The position numbers and the translations under genes are program-made. Shown here piece by piece: positions 13,100 to 26,300 of a stretch of DNA of 64,000 nucleotides (positions within the stretch are counted from its first letter, which is position 1; the number at the start of each line of letters is the position of its first letter). Below the pieces are notes generated by a model. The model was not told the DNA's origin and did not search any database. It saw nothing but the letters and a program-made list of their open reading frames with translations. The stretch is taken from assembly GCF_020882245.1 (NCBI RefSeq), contig NC_083597.1:69170152-69234151 (forward strand), given 5' to 3'. This stretch comes from Rhopalosiphum padi. Taxonomy: Eukaryota; Arthropoda; Insecta; Hemiptera; Aphididae.

Positions 13100-16014
13100 G
13101 ATACTTACTCCACTGTGATACGCATTTTATTTTATTGTGGTAATTGAAAAATGAATAACCGCGGTATGCCGGTATTATATTGACAATATCATATTCTCAC
13201 TCAATATTCATGATCATTATTCATTTGTATTTTTCATAAGTAACAATTTTCAAAATATTTTGACTCTGATTGATTTCTACTTTTTTTTTAGTTTTTTCGT
13301 TTAAAATTAATATAATGTTGTTCTAAGTCTAAAATCTTGACAATCAAAAGATTCATTAAAGATTTTTCATATCAACTCAATTAAAAATATATAAAATACA
13401 TAGATACATATATTCAATTTTTTTACAAGCATTCAAAGTTCAAATATTGACGGTATACATAAAAATCATAAAAAGTTGTATATTATTTTTTAATTAATAA
13501 AATACAATTTTTATTTTAATTTTAATGGTTGAACATTTTATATAAGATTCCTTCTTATAAGTTGTTCTAATAACTATAATTTAAAAAATATATATACAAT
13601 TTAATTTACTAAAGAATATATTCAAATACATGTATTATTGTTATTTTATGCATAAAATAACAATACCTCATCAAACGTTTGCTTGAGATCTTATTAAAAT
13701 TCAAAAAATATTAATTGCGTAGATTTAAACACTTTCACTATATTACCTATAAGCTATAATATAGATTGTTACTTAATACAAGTATAAAATGCCATTTTTA
13801 AAATATTTACTTTATCGAATACCATTAATAATTTATATTGATTGTTTAATCGTTTAATCTTTAATAAATATGAAAAAAATGTGCATATTATAAAATATTA
13901 TTGTTCTTAAAAAAAAATGAGATTTAGGACTATGATGTCCTTAATCCTTAGTACCTTTAATCAAGATTTAAAGTCTCAAAATATCAGATTTAAAATTGAT
14001 TAATAATACTATTGTATATAATTATTGTTGTTTAATTATTTTGCATGAAAACTTAATGTTGTATATCTACAGACATACAGTAAACATATATATGTAAAAT
14101 GATTAATGAAATAAACACTCATTAAAATATAATGAATTATACATTAGTTAAAAGTTAAAATGTTATAATTATTTATTTATTTACCTACATACTTTCGGAA
14201 AAACACTTCATTAAAATGTACTACATTTTAACTTATGAGTAATAAACTAATATGTAATATTTTACTTTTATAATTTTTATAGCTTATTGTGATAATATAT
14301 TATATAATATGTTAATATTAAATGTAAAAGTACATTATTATACAGTCAATAGCCTATAATAGGTATTTATCATGCATCATATTTGAAATAAAATACTATT
14401 ATTGTTAATTAGGTAATTATTAATTATTATTATTATCATGATGACATCTTTTTTGGTTCTATTTGGTAAAAAAAATGAAAAACTAAAAATTGCTATTTAC
14501 CACACAAACAATTTCTACTTTCTAGTGTAGTATGATATATTTATACGACCGATGTACGTGAAGTTATGATAATTATTATTTATAGTGTTTAATTTAAAAA
14601 AAATGTTAGCACCTATTTATCCGTTTTTTAGGGAATAAAAATGATTACCTAATCAAAATGTTTAGTGTTTAATCGTTTAATGCAAGTAAATATTCAGTGA
14701 AATTTAGGTGATACTTGTTTTTAACAAAAATAAATTAATATAAATTTCTTATTTACTCGTATATGTAACTAACGTTGTCATATTCTTTCATTTGGAATTT
14801 AGTCATAAGTTTATAAATAGGCACCGATTAAAGCTATAGTTACTACCAAAGTACAAACAATAAATAATTTTTACCTATTAAATTATAGTTATCGTATTTT
14901 GTAACGTTACATATTATATTAATCAGATTTTATTATAACAATAAGAATAATTAATGTTTAATCATCTACCTATATCTTTATTCCTTATAATATACTGTAA
15001 TACTGTTTACACACATAAAATAATTTAAAAGAGTTAGAAAAATGCAATAACTACCTACGTTTGAAGTATTTATTTACATACAGTATTTATTTACGTACCT
15101 ACCTATAGTACCAGTAGTAGGTACCTATATTGAATTTTAAAAAAAGTAAATAGAAATCCTGAAAAAAATACATTAATACATTTAACAATAATTTTCTATT
15201 TCAAAACCCAATACTTAAAAAAAATATATTCCAGAGTAAGTAATCGATTTATTATATTTTTGAGAATTTTGTGAACTGTGCAACTGTCAACTAGGTTAGT
15301 AGCCATATACATATATATTTTCTACTTCTGTTGACTGACAAACATAATTAACATTTTAAAAAGACATTTTATAATAAAAACTTATTTGAAATTGTTATTG
15401 TTATTGTTATTTGTTTTTATTAAAGGTATATGTGCACTGCGCAGTAAAACGTATATTTATAAATAGGTATATCCGTATATCGGTATATGGATATTGTATA
15501 AACTAATATATTAACTGACATAGGTAACCCTAATTCTTTCTTTTATATTCCTAATTGTATGATCTTTCTATTAAATCTATTATTCTATTGTATTTTTATA
15601 GTTATAGAGAAACTTGATAAATAAAATAAAAGCTATAAGATAATAATTAATAGGTAGGTAGGTAGTCTTTAACGCGAGCTACGCAGTACGCGCATTTACG
15701 CATTAACGATCTGTACATTATTAGTAGATACAATAAACCGAAAAAATATTAATATTTTTATTTAATAGCCATGTAGATTTCTGTGAAGATATCATTCATC
15801 GATGACACTTCAAAAATTTAATTTACATCTTTATTCTGTGTATTTGCCTATAATAAGCAAATGTACCTAATTAGAAATTTTATCAAACACGATGGTTAAT
15901 AACACAGAATTCTGTAAATAATAAATTAAATTTTTTAGATCATATTAATAGTTCAAAATATATAGCCAGGTGATTCAACAATTATTATGTTCACGGCTCA
16001 AATCCATATTTTCC
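13100..16014. other. AT-rich intergenic sequence
   Basis: About 2.9 kb without a supportable gene. A short GTAGGTAGGTAGG run occurs near 15653. Nothing else stands out. Confidence 0.5.
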
Positions 16015-16454
16015 GGGGATTAGAAGCGATGATTTACTGTATTTATCTATCACACACGATTATAACATAGGATTATAGACGTGTTCTATTTCCAACGTAC
16101 CGATTGATATAATGAAGCGATAAGAATTCTGAATACAGATTTGAATTCGTCATAAAGACTACTTGAGATCGCCTATCCCATATTTTTGATTTTATCCTCC
16201 TAAAATCCGAAAAACGTTACATTAAAAAAGAGTAATTAAAAAATAGACATATTTAAATTTTTGGAGTAGTAAAAATCAAAAAATCAAAAATGTAGGAAAG
16301 TCGATCTCAAGAAGACTTGATGACGAATTCAAATCTGTATACAGAATTCTTATCGCTTCATTATATCAATCGGTACGTTGGAAATAGAACACGTCTATAA
16401 TCCCAAGTTGCGTGTGTGTTAGACAAAGACAGAAAATCATCGCTTCCAATCTCC
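16015..16454. repeat. Foldback element with ~185-bp inverted arms
   Basis: The left arm (16015-16196) and right arm (about 16264-16454) are close reverse complements, separated by about 67 bp. Shared blocks include GAAGCGATGATT, the run from GGATTATAGACGTG through CGTACCGATTG, and GAATTCGTCAT. One block near 16058-16070 has diverged between the arms. The transcript of either strand would form a long stem. No target duplication was recognised and no protein is encoded, so this is a foldback MITE or a recent inverted duplication. Confidence 0.8.
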
Positions 16455-18926
16455 TTAATGAATTTATTAAAAATATTTTATAAGTAGATATTATAATAAT
16501 ATGAATGTCTACTACTACTATCCTGTGGACCTGTGGTATACTCACTGGTGGTTCAAAATTATTATTTTAATTGGTCTTGAAATTATTGACAACTATTAAT
16601 ATAAAGCCATATTTAATGAAATGTTAATCATTACATTTCATAGCATAAAAAAACAAAAATATATATACAATACTATACATCTACAAAATATAAATAAATG
16701 ATTTGTTAATTAAATACATATAGTTGTTGGGTTATCTTATAATAATTTCAGTACTTATTTAAGTTGATTTAAAAAATTCTAAAAATTATTTTATTTAAAG
16801 GAAAATTAGCCTTTTTCTCTGATAATAATTGTTAACAAATATTTTTTTTTTCAAAATTTTGATTTACCTTAATTAAAATTAAAATATAGTTGTTTGAGTA
16901 ATTTATATTTGTGATTTGTGTTAACTAAGAACAATGGACAATATGGGTCTATTATTATTTTATTATGTTTTGAAAATTATAGTAATTATAATAGGTACCT
17001 AAATAATAATAATCTATCAACATTTTATAATCATTAGAAAAAAATGTCCGAGTATAGTATAATTAAGACTAGTTTGAAAAATTAATTTACTAGGTACAAC
17101 TGTACAAGTATTTTATATTTTGGTGAAATCATTTGTATGGTTTATTAGTTTATTACCTACCTATTTTTACTTCTTAGTATTTATAGTTTAGGACGTCTGG
17201 TAATACCATAAAAACATTAAAAACTAATGGTTCAAAAAAATATTTTCTACATAACAATTAATGATTTTCATTTGAAAAATGAAGTTAAAAGACAAGATTT
17301 AAATGGTATACACAATGTAAATATTTGAAAATATTATTTTTAAGTAGGTAGGTACTAAAATTCATTATTAAAAGAATAAAATATGGGGGTGGACATGTTT
17401 GATGATTCATTCTGTTATTTTGTATAGGTAGCTACCGTGTTTGCGGTATGGTTAATATATTACAAACAATACTACCTATATTGTTCTATGTATGTAGACA
17501 GATTAATATTATTTTATAAAATATACATTATACATGGAAATATATTTTAGATTATCAAGTAGATAAAAGATCAAACCGATATAGTAAGTTTTGCTGAATG
17601 CTGAAATGGCATAAAAACTCATCACATAATGGCAAATACCCCAGTGCAATTTTTTTAAAATTATTTACACTGATTTTCTAGTATATTGCAGTGTATTAAA
17701 AAAAAAAAAAAGAACTTTTTATTAGTTTTAATCTTGTTACTTTGCTCTGGTAGTCTGGTCTGATCATTAACGATAAACTCATAAACAAATAGGCATGTAG
17801 GTATCATGTCCTGCAGTAATTATGTACTCTAATAATAAAAAATTATTATTTAACTTTGTTAAATAATTATTTGTATTTTATTATATTATAACATATAAAA
17901 GACTCATTTTTATTGTCAACATTTGACATTTATAAGGATGATGGGGAAAGGATATTATTGATATTAATATACCGTGCACCATGCATTTAGTGTAAGTACT
18001 CTGACATGTGTTACTTAGCTTGACCTAAAGTGCAAATGTCACATCATCATTTAAACAAATTGAATCCATTTTTAATTATTATGAAATGATAGAGCAACAA
18101 AATTGATTTCCAGTACAAAGAACTGTGCATCACAGAACACAGATAACCAAACCAGGATAAATTCTACTGATTATAATAAAAAATAATTTCAATAATTATT
18201 ATTTTAATACTTAGTTTTGAACCCCCACTAATGAAAATAATTTTAAAATAATATATTTTATATCAGGAGAATAAATAATTTGTGTATAATGTATAATAAT
18301 AAAATTATTAATACATTTTGATTTTGTAGTAAATAAATATCAATAATCACCTCGGCACCTCATATAATTTTAAACTGACCAAGAATGGAGACCTTCAACT
18401 GTGACTCTTTTCTTGATCCAGAATGGCTGGTGGGCCACAATTTTAATGTCATTGATTCTCAAACATTCCTGGTTCCAAATTTGGTAACATTCAACTCATT
18501 ATCATATTTTTTTTTTATTGTAACCATTCAATTTTACACATAATACATTTACAGCTTAAATTTTAAATAATATATGTTTACATATAGCAAACACTTTGAT
18601 ATATTATTGTACACTGATACACTGTAGATATATGAAGTATTAAAACAATTAATAAGTTATATGTTCAAATATTCAGAATATGGGTACACCCAAATAAATA
18701 TTATAGGTACATGATAAGAATGTTATGCATTGTTTTATTTTGTATATTCAAAATTTTAAAAACTTTTATTCAACACACTTTATAAAACGTATTAAACAAA
18801 TCGTAATTTACCATTTAAATTTATTGAAGTACTAGTAATTCTATAGCAAAGAAAAATATTTATGGAGTCTTTTAGACAACGATAAAAAGTATTTAAAATT
18901 ATTACATTATTACTTCCATAAAGTTA
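16455..18926. other. Intergenic region downstream of SF3A2
   Basis: Mostly AT-rich. A block at about 18350-18490 has higher GC and looks like a decayed coding fragment, but I could not assign it. The SF3A2 3' UTR, read on the minus strand, should end here; a possible AATAAA on that strand is at 18820-18825. Confidence 0.45.
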
Positions 18927-19909
18927 TTAACCCATTAATTGAGGAGGTGGAGGTATCATATTATTCATCATTTGAGGTGGTCCAGGATTATACATAGGTG
19001 GAGGAGGGAACATATGAGACATCATATTTGAACCAGGTTGATGCATCATGTTATGTTGTGGTGGGGGCGGTAGAGATGGCGGAGGAGGTTTCATGGGAGG
19101 TGGTGGTTTCATTTGTTCAACTTTATATGCAAATTGTAAATAAAATTGTTTTGCTTGAGTATTCCAATGAGCCCAAAATTTCATTTCAGATTTATCTACT
19201 TCACGACTTGGAACTTTAAAGGAAATTGTTTCGTAAGGTTCTGCAGCAAACAACAAATACTGCCATTTCCTGTCAGGTGGCTCAATTCTTTGTTCATATG
19301 CTGACATGAAACGATGACGTGGACGTACATTATCAGTAATTTCTAAACAAATATAAGATAATAAAAGTTAAACACATCATATATTCTAATTAAAAACAAA
19401 TATAGTGCATAAAAAAATTACAAACCAGGATAATCAATTTGAAAGAGTAAACTTTGTTGGCCTGTTTCTGGATCTTTTTGTTTTGTAACTCGATATCCAG
19501 GCCGTCCAATTTTAACAAACTTTTTAGTTTCTACTCGTGGTTTTTCAGGAGCTGGCTGTTGCGGAGCATCTTTAGCTTCTTTAGCTGCTCGACGTGCTAA
19601 ATTTGCTTGATGTTTTTTACCTTGTGTATGGGCTAAATAACTACCCTCATTATTATGTAGAGTAAGACACAGTTTACATTCATAGGACCCTATAACATGT
19701 ATACATAATAAAATATTAATTTTTCTATTTACATAAATGTAATTATAATAATTACCTAAATGATTTTTCATAAAATAAGGATCTTTTTGAAGATCAATAG
19801 TTTCCAAAGCCAGTTGCCTAAGACGTTCACGTCTATCCTTATTAGTCTCTGTCCATGATGCAACACCACCACCACCAGTTTTACCACCAGGCCGATTTTG
19901 GTAATCCAT
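18927..19909 (-). CDS. SF3A2: Splicing factor 3A subunit 2 (SF3A2/SAP62)
   Basis: Minus-strand exons are 19909-19756, 19689-19426 and 19342-18927, giving 277 aa with all phases matching. SF3A2 is a subunit of the SF3A complex of U2 snRNP and helps U2 bind the branch-point region in the nucleus. The N terminus (MDYQNRPGGKTGGGG, then DRRERLRQLALETIDLQKDP) is nearly invariant in the family. A matrin/U1-type C2H2 zinc finger uses C56, C59, H72 and H78 (YECKLC, then HTQGKKH). The RPRHRFMSAYEQRIEPPDRKW block follows. From about residue 217 the tail is proline- and methionine-rich, as in the family. The short tail matches the compact insect form; the mammalian protein is longer. The start is fixed by the conserved N terminus. 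Confidence 0.97.
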
Positions 19910-20875
19910 TTTTGTAGTTTAATTACAAAATCTCTGCATAATAATAACAAAATTTTAATAAGTACATAAATATATATTACATTATAAATAATGATATTTT
20001 GGTTAATAATTATGTTATTCTTATTTATTAATTTGTCGATTTATTGTAAATAGAATAATTAGGTAGGCACTATGATTTTTAATACCAAAAGTTAAAACTG
20101 TATAGGTATACCGGGTACATAATCAAGCAATAAACTAGGATTTTCTAAATTTCATAATTAGGTAATATTTAAATAGAACTTAGAAAAAAGCGCTGTTCAC
20201 GCATTAGTCATGGTTACATTAATAAATTATAAAATTAATTTAATTTTTGATTATTTCTTTAAGCAAAATATAATCCATCCTAGAGGTACCCGAAGTATTT
20301 TTATTTATTTATATTGCTGTGGGAAGAGTTATTGTAACACCCTCTCCCTTAGCTACATACCTGTACTTGATACTATATTCTAATGTAGAAATATTGTTTT
20401 AAGATTATTTTACAATATTAATATAATTTTATTAAATATAAAATGGCTTAACTTCAAATGATAAATATGTATTAACAATATTTTATTATTCTAATATTTA
20501 ACTTTTTTAAATTTTAAATTTTATTCTATTAATTATTTATACTATATGTTTGTAACAAATAAAGTATATATTTAAAATTTTACTAAAGTGCAGTTTATAA
20601 TTTCTGCTTATGGCAAGTACTATGTAAGTAATATACATATTTGATACTCTAACCTTGAAATATTGATAATAATAATACTTGTCAAGTTGATCCTATTTAA
20701 TTTGTAAAACAAGGTTTGAACCAAGTTGAACTATATAACAAGAATAGTAAACATAATACCATGTATCTAATATTTCATAAGTTTACTTTAAATATCACAG
20801 CAAAAATATGTTTACCTACCTAATATCAAAAATTTAAATTATGATACTTCACAATAGTTATTTAAAATGTGGAAC
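19910..20875. other. Upstream region of SF3A2
   Basis: Contains the SF3A2 5' UTR and probable promoter on the minus strand. The rest is AT-rich filler with no coding signal. Confidence 0.4.
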
Positions 20876-21471
20876 AGAAAAAAAGTCTCAAGGGGGGGAA
20901 GTTTAATGATAATTAAGAAATAATAACGCAATTTTCATGTTTCCTTTATTAGATTTTAAAATTTCCATTAAAAAAAAATAAAATGTGTTTAATACTGTTT
21001 GACGTATGCTGTCTTCGTCTATAACACACTCATACCTATACTGACCTACTGCACTATACTATATTAATATAATAATATTATACTATACAAGAGATCACCA
21101 TATTTACTTTATTGTATCATGCTTTAACCGCCTATAATCTATATATGTATAAATGTGTGTATAATCTACTACCAATCTCGTAGGTAAAAACAAAAAACCA
21201 AAATTATCGTTTTTATTAACTTTATCATAATTTTATCTACGGCTTTCCACAGCAACTTAATATATATTTGGTATAAACTATAAGTCTATAAATGTAAATA
21301 TTATGTGAATAGTATATCTTATTATTTTATTTTTGGTTTTCTACACCAAACTAACATATTATACAAGGTGATTATAAAAGTTTATATCATAAAATATCAT
21401 ATAGAGTAGTTATATAAATTTAATTTAAAATATTCTAATTTGTACTCCCCCCCCCCCCCGAGACTTTTTCC
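20876..21471. repeat. Putative MITE with AAAAAGTCTC termini
   Basis: The left end reads AAAAAGTCTCAAGGGGGGG near 20880. The right end is a run of 13 C (21447-21459) followed by GAGACTTTTTCC. The two ends are inverted repeats enclosing about 590 bp of AT-rich non-coding DNA. The outer limits are approximate and no target duplication was recognised. Confidence 0.55.
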
Positions 21472-21509
21472 TACCATCATTTAAATAAATTTGAAGCCAA
21501 TGCCTAGGG

Positions 21510-21886
21510 TAGGGGTCTTCAACCCGCCCTATCATAATATGCGGCCCACGATCACATTTGAAATTTAGCATGTATATTTTCTATTTTGATAAATTCACTC
21601 AATAATTCCATAGTCTCAGATCCAACCAAATATAAACAAATTAGTTAGCAAAAAACAATGTCAGTTATCACACTAAAAATAAAATAAAAAATTTGTAATT
21701 AAAAAAAAATGTTTATCTATATATGTTTTAATAATAATAATAATTTGTAATTTAAAATGTAATCATAAAAATTTTAATAATAAAACTAAATTTTTGTATA
21801 AAATACATGTTTTTACTACAAATGCGCCCGCAAGATTATTAAAAAATAATACGTGGCCCACTGCATAAAAAGGTTGAAGACCCCTG
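21510..21886. mobile_element. hAT-like MITE, 377 bp, GGGGTCTTCAACC termini
   Basis: The left end is TAGGGGTCTTCAACC and the right end is GGTTGAAGACCCCTG. The duplication is GCCTAGGG (21502-21509) against GCTTAGGG (21887-21894), 8 bp with one change. The expected first base C is T on the left. Its termini resemble those of the element at 30530-30911 (GGGGTCGCCAACC), suggesting related families. Confidence 0.85.
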
Positions 21887-21894
21887 GCTTAGGG

Positions 21895-23304
21895 TTAAAA
21901 AATAAATGTCTAAAAACAATAAATGTTTTAGTGTTATACATTACAATACACAATATAAAAGTTAAGCTGTTTCCAAGATTACTGAGTGGTTTAACAACCT
22001 ATCTTAAAAGTGTTTTGGATATTACTATCTAAATTTAAAACAGTCTTATAAGATTCTTTGACAGACCCATTTATACATTGTCATGTTGAGAGAGTGATGG
22101 ATATACAAAATGTGTTTAAATCCTATTTTTTAATTAGTAGGTGTGAGTGTATGATTGAGGTTTAATGGGTATTAACACATAAATGTATTAATATTAGACT
22201 TAAATGTCATATAATTAATTATTGTAACACAAAATACGTGGTCCATAACACAAAAATGCATTAAAGCATCTATAAGTCAAATGTGAAAGTCAATGTCTTA
22301 CAACTCCTTAATTAAAGTTTTGACTGTATGTTGTATTGTTGTGGTCATTACTGCAATAAATGATATTACTTACCAGGGAAATTCACGAAACCAATGGTGC
22401 CGTTCTATGGTATTGTGATTATCATAAAATCCACATGAAAAATAGAACAAATTATTAAACTATGAGCTACTAGATCAAATTATATTAAACAAAAATAGAA
22501 ATTTTTCTAAATTCTATACCTGGTAATTAATACATAGACACTTGATAGTTGTTCTGGTGAAGGATTCTTGACTTTAAAATTATGACGTTTTAGTTAAATA
22601 AATGGTAAAATATTTCAAGCTTGAAGCTTGAACGCTTGCCGTTTGGTAAACTACGACCGTATATGATATATGATAATAGGATAAAACAATATTTAATCAA
22701 GACATTGATACCACAACAACATCGCGTTTGAAATAAACACAAACAATTAGAAACCGTCAACCGAGCAATGATCCAGCCATGAAAAATAAACTGACTTATA
22801 TATTATATAAAGTTTATTACTTCCTTATTGTGGATGAGTCTAAATATTAAATTAAATTAAAATATTCATAAAAAATAATAATAATAATAATGTTCAGTGG
22901 CAAAAAGTCGACCCTAATGTGATATTATTGTATTAAACGACATTTTTCGTCCAATTATATACGACACTGGTACGTAACCTAAACACGTTGTGACTACCGT
23001 TACCATATACCAATCGTACCGGAACGCCGTCCTTATTGATAATTATTATTTACTTACAAAAGTATATAATTGTGGATTATCATACTGATTTCTCGAATCT
23101 TTTTCCTATTTTCCTAAACCCATCTACGTCCCGCAGTCCGCATTAGTAGCTTAATACTTCTCGTTTATTTATCGTATAACGTTTAACGGTTAAGAGTGAA
23201 TTCGTATCTGCCAACTATCTGTCATTCAAAGACATTTTTGTATTAGCTATTCCTACTTTATCCGTTCAATCAACCGCCGATAGGAAAACTTGCATTCTAG
23301 AAAA
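21895..23304. other. Upstream region of API5
   Basis: No coding exon is supported. The last several hundred bases before 23305 become less AT-rich and probably contain the API5 promoter and 5' UTR. The distance to the divergent SF3A2 start is about 3.4 kb and is filled partly by two MITEs. Confidence 0.45.
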
Positions 23305-26300
23305 ATGGAGGCCGAAGACAACATCCAAAAAATGTATAAATACTTTGGTATACTTGCCGATGCTAAGGAAAACATTGCCGAAGTAAGTTTAACGTAAATC
23401 ATGTTTGTGTGTCTTCTATGTATCAAAGATCTTAAAGATAAATTATAATATGATGCCGAAAAAAATAGAGTATTATATTTTTATTTTCATTTAACACTTG
23501 ACCCAGTTGAAATTAATATGAGTAATTTTTACAACTTAATATAAACATTTTTTTGGCCAATTTGAGCAATTGCTCAAAAGCTTGTTAGATAGAATACCAA
23601 ACTGAAACATGGTTATGTTTGTAAATTAATTTAATAGGTATCTAAATAAAATTTTCTGTTTAAATTTTAACTTGTATTTAAAGTTTTGTATAATAGTTAA
23701 CATTAATATTAATATAGTTAAACTAATTGCTCAAATTAAGGTTCTCTACTGCACTTAAGTTTGTACTTTATTCTATTCTATTTTTTTATTTCTATTCTTG
23801 TACAGTATAAATAGTATAATATAGTATGTCTAGTCAAGGGTTCTTAAGTTTTACTGTTTTCGTACTTCAAATTAAACACGTTTATATTTTAATTGTTGTA
23901 TTCTTTTAATTCCATAATATAAGTTCTTTTTCGCTGAGTAGGTTGAGGGAGTTTCCCCGTATAGCATAAAATGCTGACAATGGAGCTAGTTCTAAAGACT
24001 CTTGTTGATAAATGAATCCCTTTGTTGTGGATAGGGTCTAATGTTTTTAATAGATTTTCTTTGGCTAGATAATATAAATTTGGGATCCGTACTGTATTTG
24101 TGATAAAATAAGAGATTTATAAATTATGTTGAGTGATTTTATGCTGGCACCCCATTTATGGTGGGAAGTGAATATATGATGTTCATTCGGATTTTGCATG
24201 TGCTTTTGAGTTTTAGATTTTGAACGGAATGATGAATGTATTGATTTGATTTTACAATGATGTGTGTTTTTTTTATTATTATTATTATTTTTTGTGTATC
24301 ATCATGTTTTGGAGTAGTAATAGTGTTTTAACTTCAGCCCTTCTCTGAAAAAAAATAAATCTAGTTAGTACTTTGGGGGATCAAAAGTAAAAAATATCCA
24401 GTAGTTCTCTAAAGTGTCAGGAATAAGGAATAACCCTAAAAAAGTAATGGAAAAACGGGAATTTTTACGCATAATCAGTTTTTGACAAAATCAATTATTT
24501 TATTTTGCTGTAACTCAAAAACGAATCATTGTAAATACTTGAAATTTTCACCAAATGTTTATATTAGTGTTATCTATTTAAGATTATATTTTGACTTTTT
24601 TTAAGCTATTTATAAATAATTGAAATTTTTGATTTTTCTAAGTTTTTTTTTTATGAAATGCTGATAAAAAAAATTTGGCATAAAAATAAAAAATTGTTTG
24701 TCACAAGTTCAAATGTTTTCGAAATATGTCAAAATCGCAAAAGTTAGCAAGTAATTTTGATGTTAAATTCATAAAATTTTTGTGATTTATACCTAAGGTT
24801 AATAAACCCAATACAAGGTTCTCCATAACGTTTTCTTCAAATAACTCTAAAAAAAAAAACTCCATCGTCAATATAGAAAAAATTTTATGAGCGTAAAAAA
24901 TTTTATTTTTTACAAAATCTCATAAAATAACTATATAATATCCTAAAGCGATTTACAATATATTTTTATTCTAAAAGTATAAGTCGTAAAAACTTTAAAC
25001 TTTCACCAGTATTTGAGAAAAATAAATTATAATTTAAATTTAGTTAATAATAAATACAACCTAGACTGACAAATCATCTCCATTCAGAATCGTTTTTCAT
25101 ATACAATGATACCTGTCATTGCATTCAAATTTAGCACATTATAGTGACCTACTTTCCACCTCTACTATACAGCAGAGTGATACCCAATTGCCCGCTTTTT
25201 TTTTTTATGTGAGGGGTCCATTGAGTTTGTTGTTGAGTATCATTCCAAATATGCGGAAAATTTTTGAGGTATAGTTGTATGTTTGCTTTAGGACTAGTAT
25301 GTAAGGTAATGACTTTTAATTGACTTTTACTAGCAGTGAATTCAAAACCAATTTTGTGTGACCGATCTTGGAGTAAATTTAGTGAATTTGTATATTGTAT
25401 ACTGGATAGACAAGGTATCGGCTCATCGAGTTTTAAAATTTCTAAAGTTTGATAACAGCTACAGCTACTGTATGATTTAATATTTTGATTCAATTATATT
25501 TTCTACTAATATATGTACTAAAATAAAATTATGACCAAACACTCATAACTGGCCCATATTTTGAGTTGCTCACCGAGATCTTCTTAAAAGCTTGCCTTCC
25601 CAATCTGGGTCGGGTATTAACTAAGATTCAATGAATTACCTTTATTCATATTGTTTTATATATTTCATATATAATTATAATATATTCTGTATATGTTTTC
25701 TGATAGGTGTTTTTTATTCACTTTAAAAAATTTAATGATCTGTAAATAGGTTGCAGTAAAAAAAAAAAAAATGGTATATGCTTTAATTAATTACCTATAA
25801 TATTTTGAATATACTTACATACTTTGACTATCAAGAATAAATTATGTATAAATACTTTATAGAAAGAGCCCGAGTATTTGGAAATATTATCTGCAGTTAA
25901 AGGATCAACTAAAGAAAAAAGACTCGCATCTCAATTTATAACCAGATTCTTTAAACATTTTCCAAACCTTGCTGCTCAAGCATTAGAGGCTCAACTTGAT
26001 CTTTGTGAAGATGAAGATATTTGTGTAAGTAAATAAGTGATTTATGTCTATTATATACTTAATAGTTAATACTATATAATGTTTAATCAATAAACAATAT
26101 TTTATATCTATTTAATATGTAACATATTCTTAGATACGAAAACAAGCAATTAAAGATTTGCCAGTATTATGTAAAGAGTCTAAAGAATACCTGACGAAAA
26201 TAGCAGATATATTAGCTCAATTGCTTCAGGCTGATGACCCACAAGAATTACTTACAGCTCAGAATTCTTTATTATCACTCTTTAAGATTGATGCTAAAGG

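Noticed and set aside
19768..19950. Second minus-strand frame over SF3A2 exon 1
   Set aside because: Shadow of the conserved SF3A2 frame.
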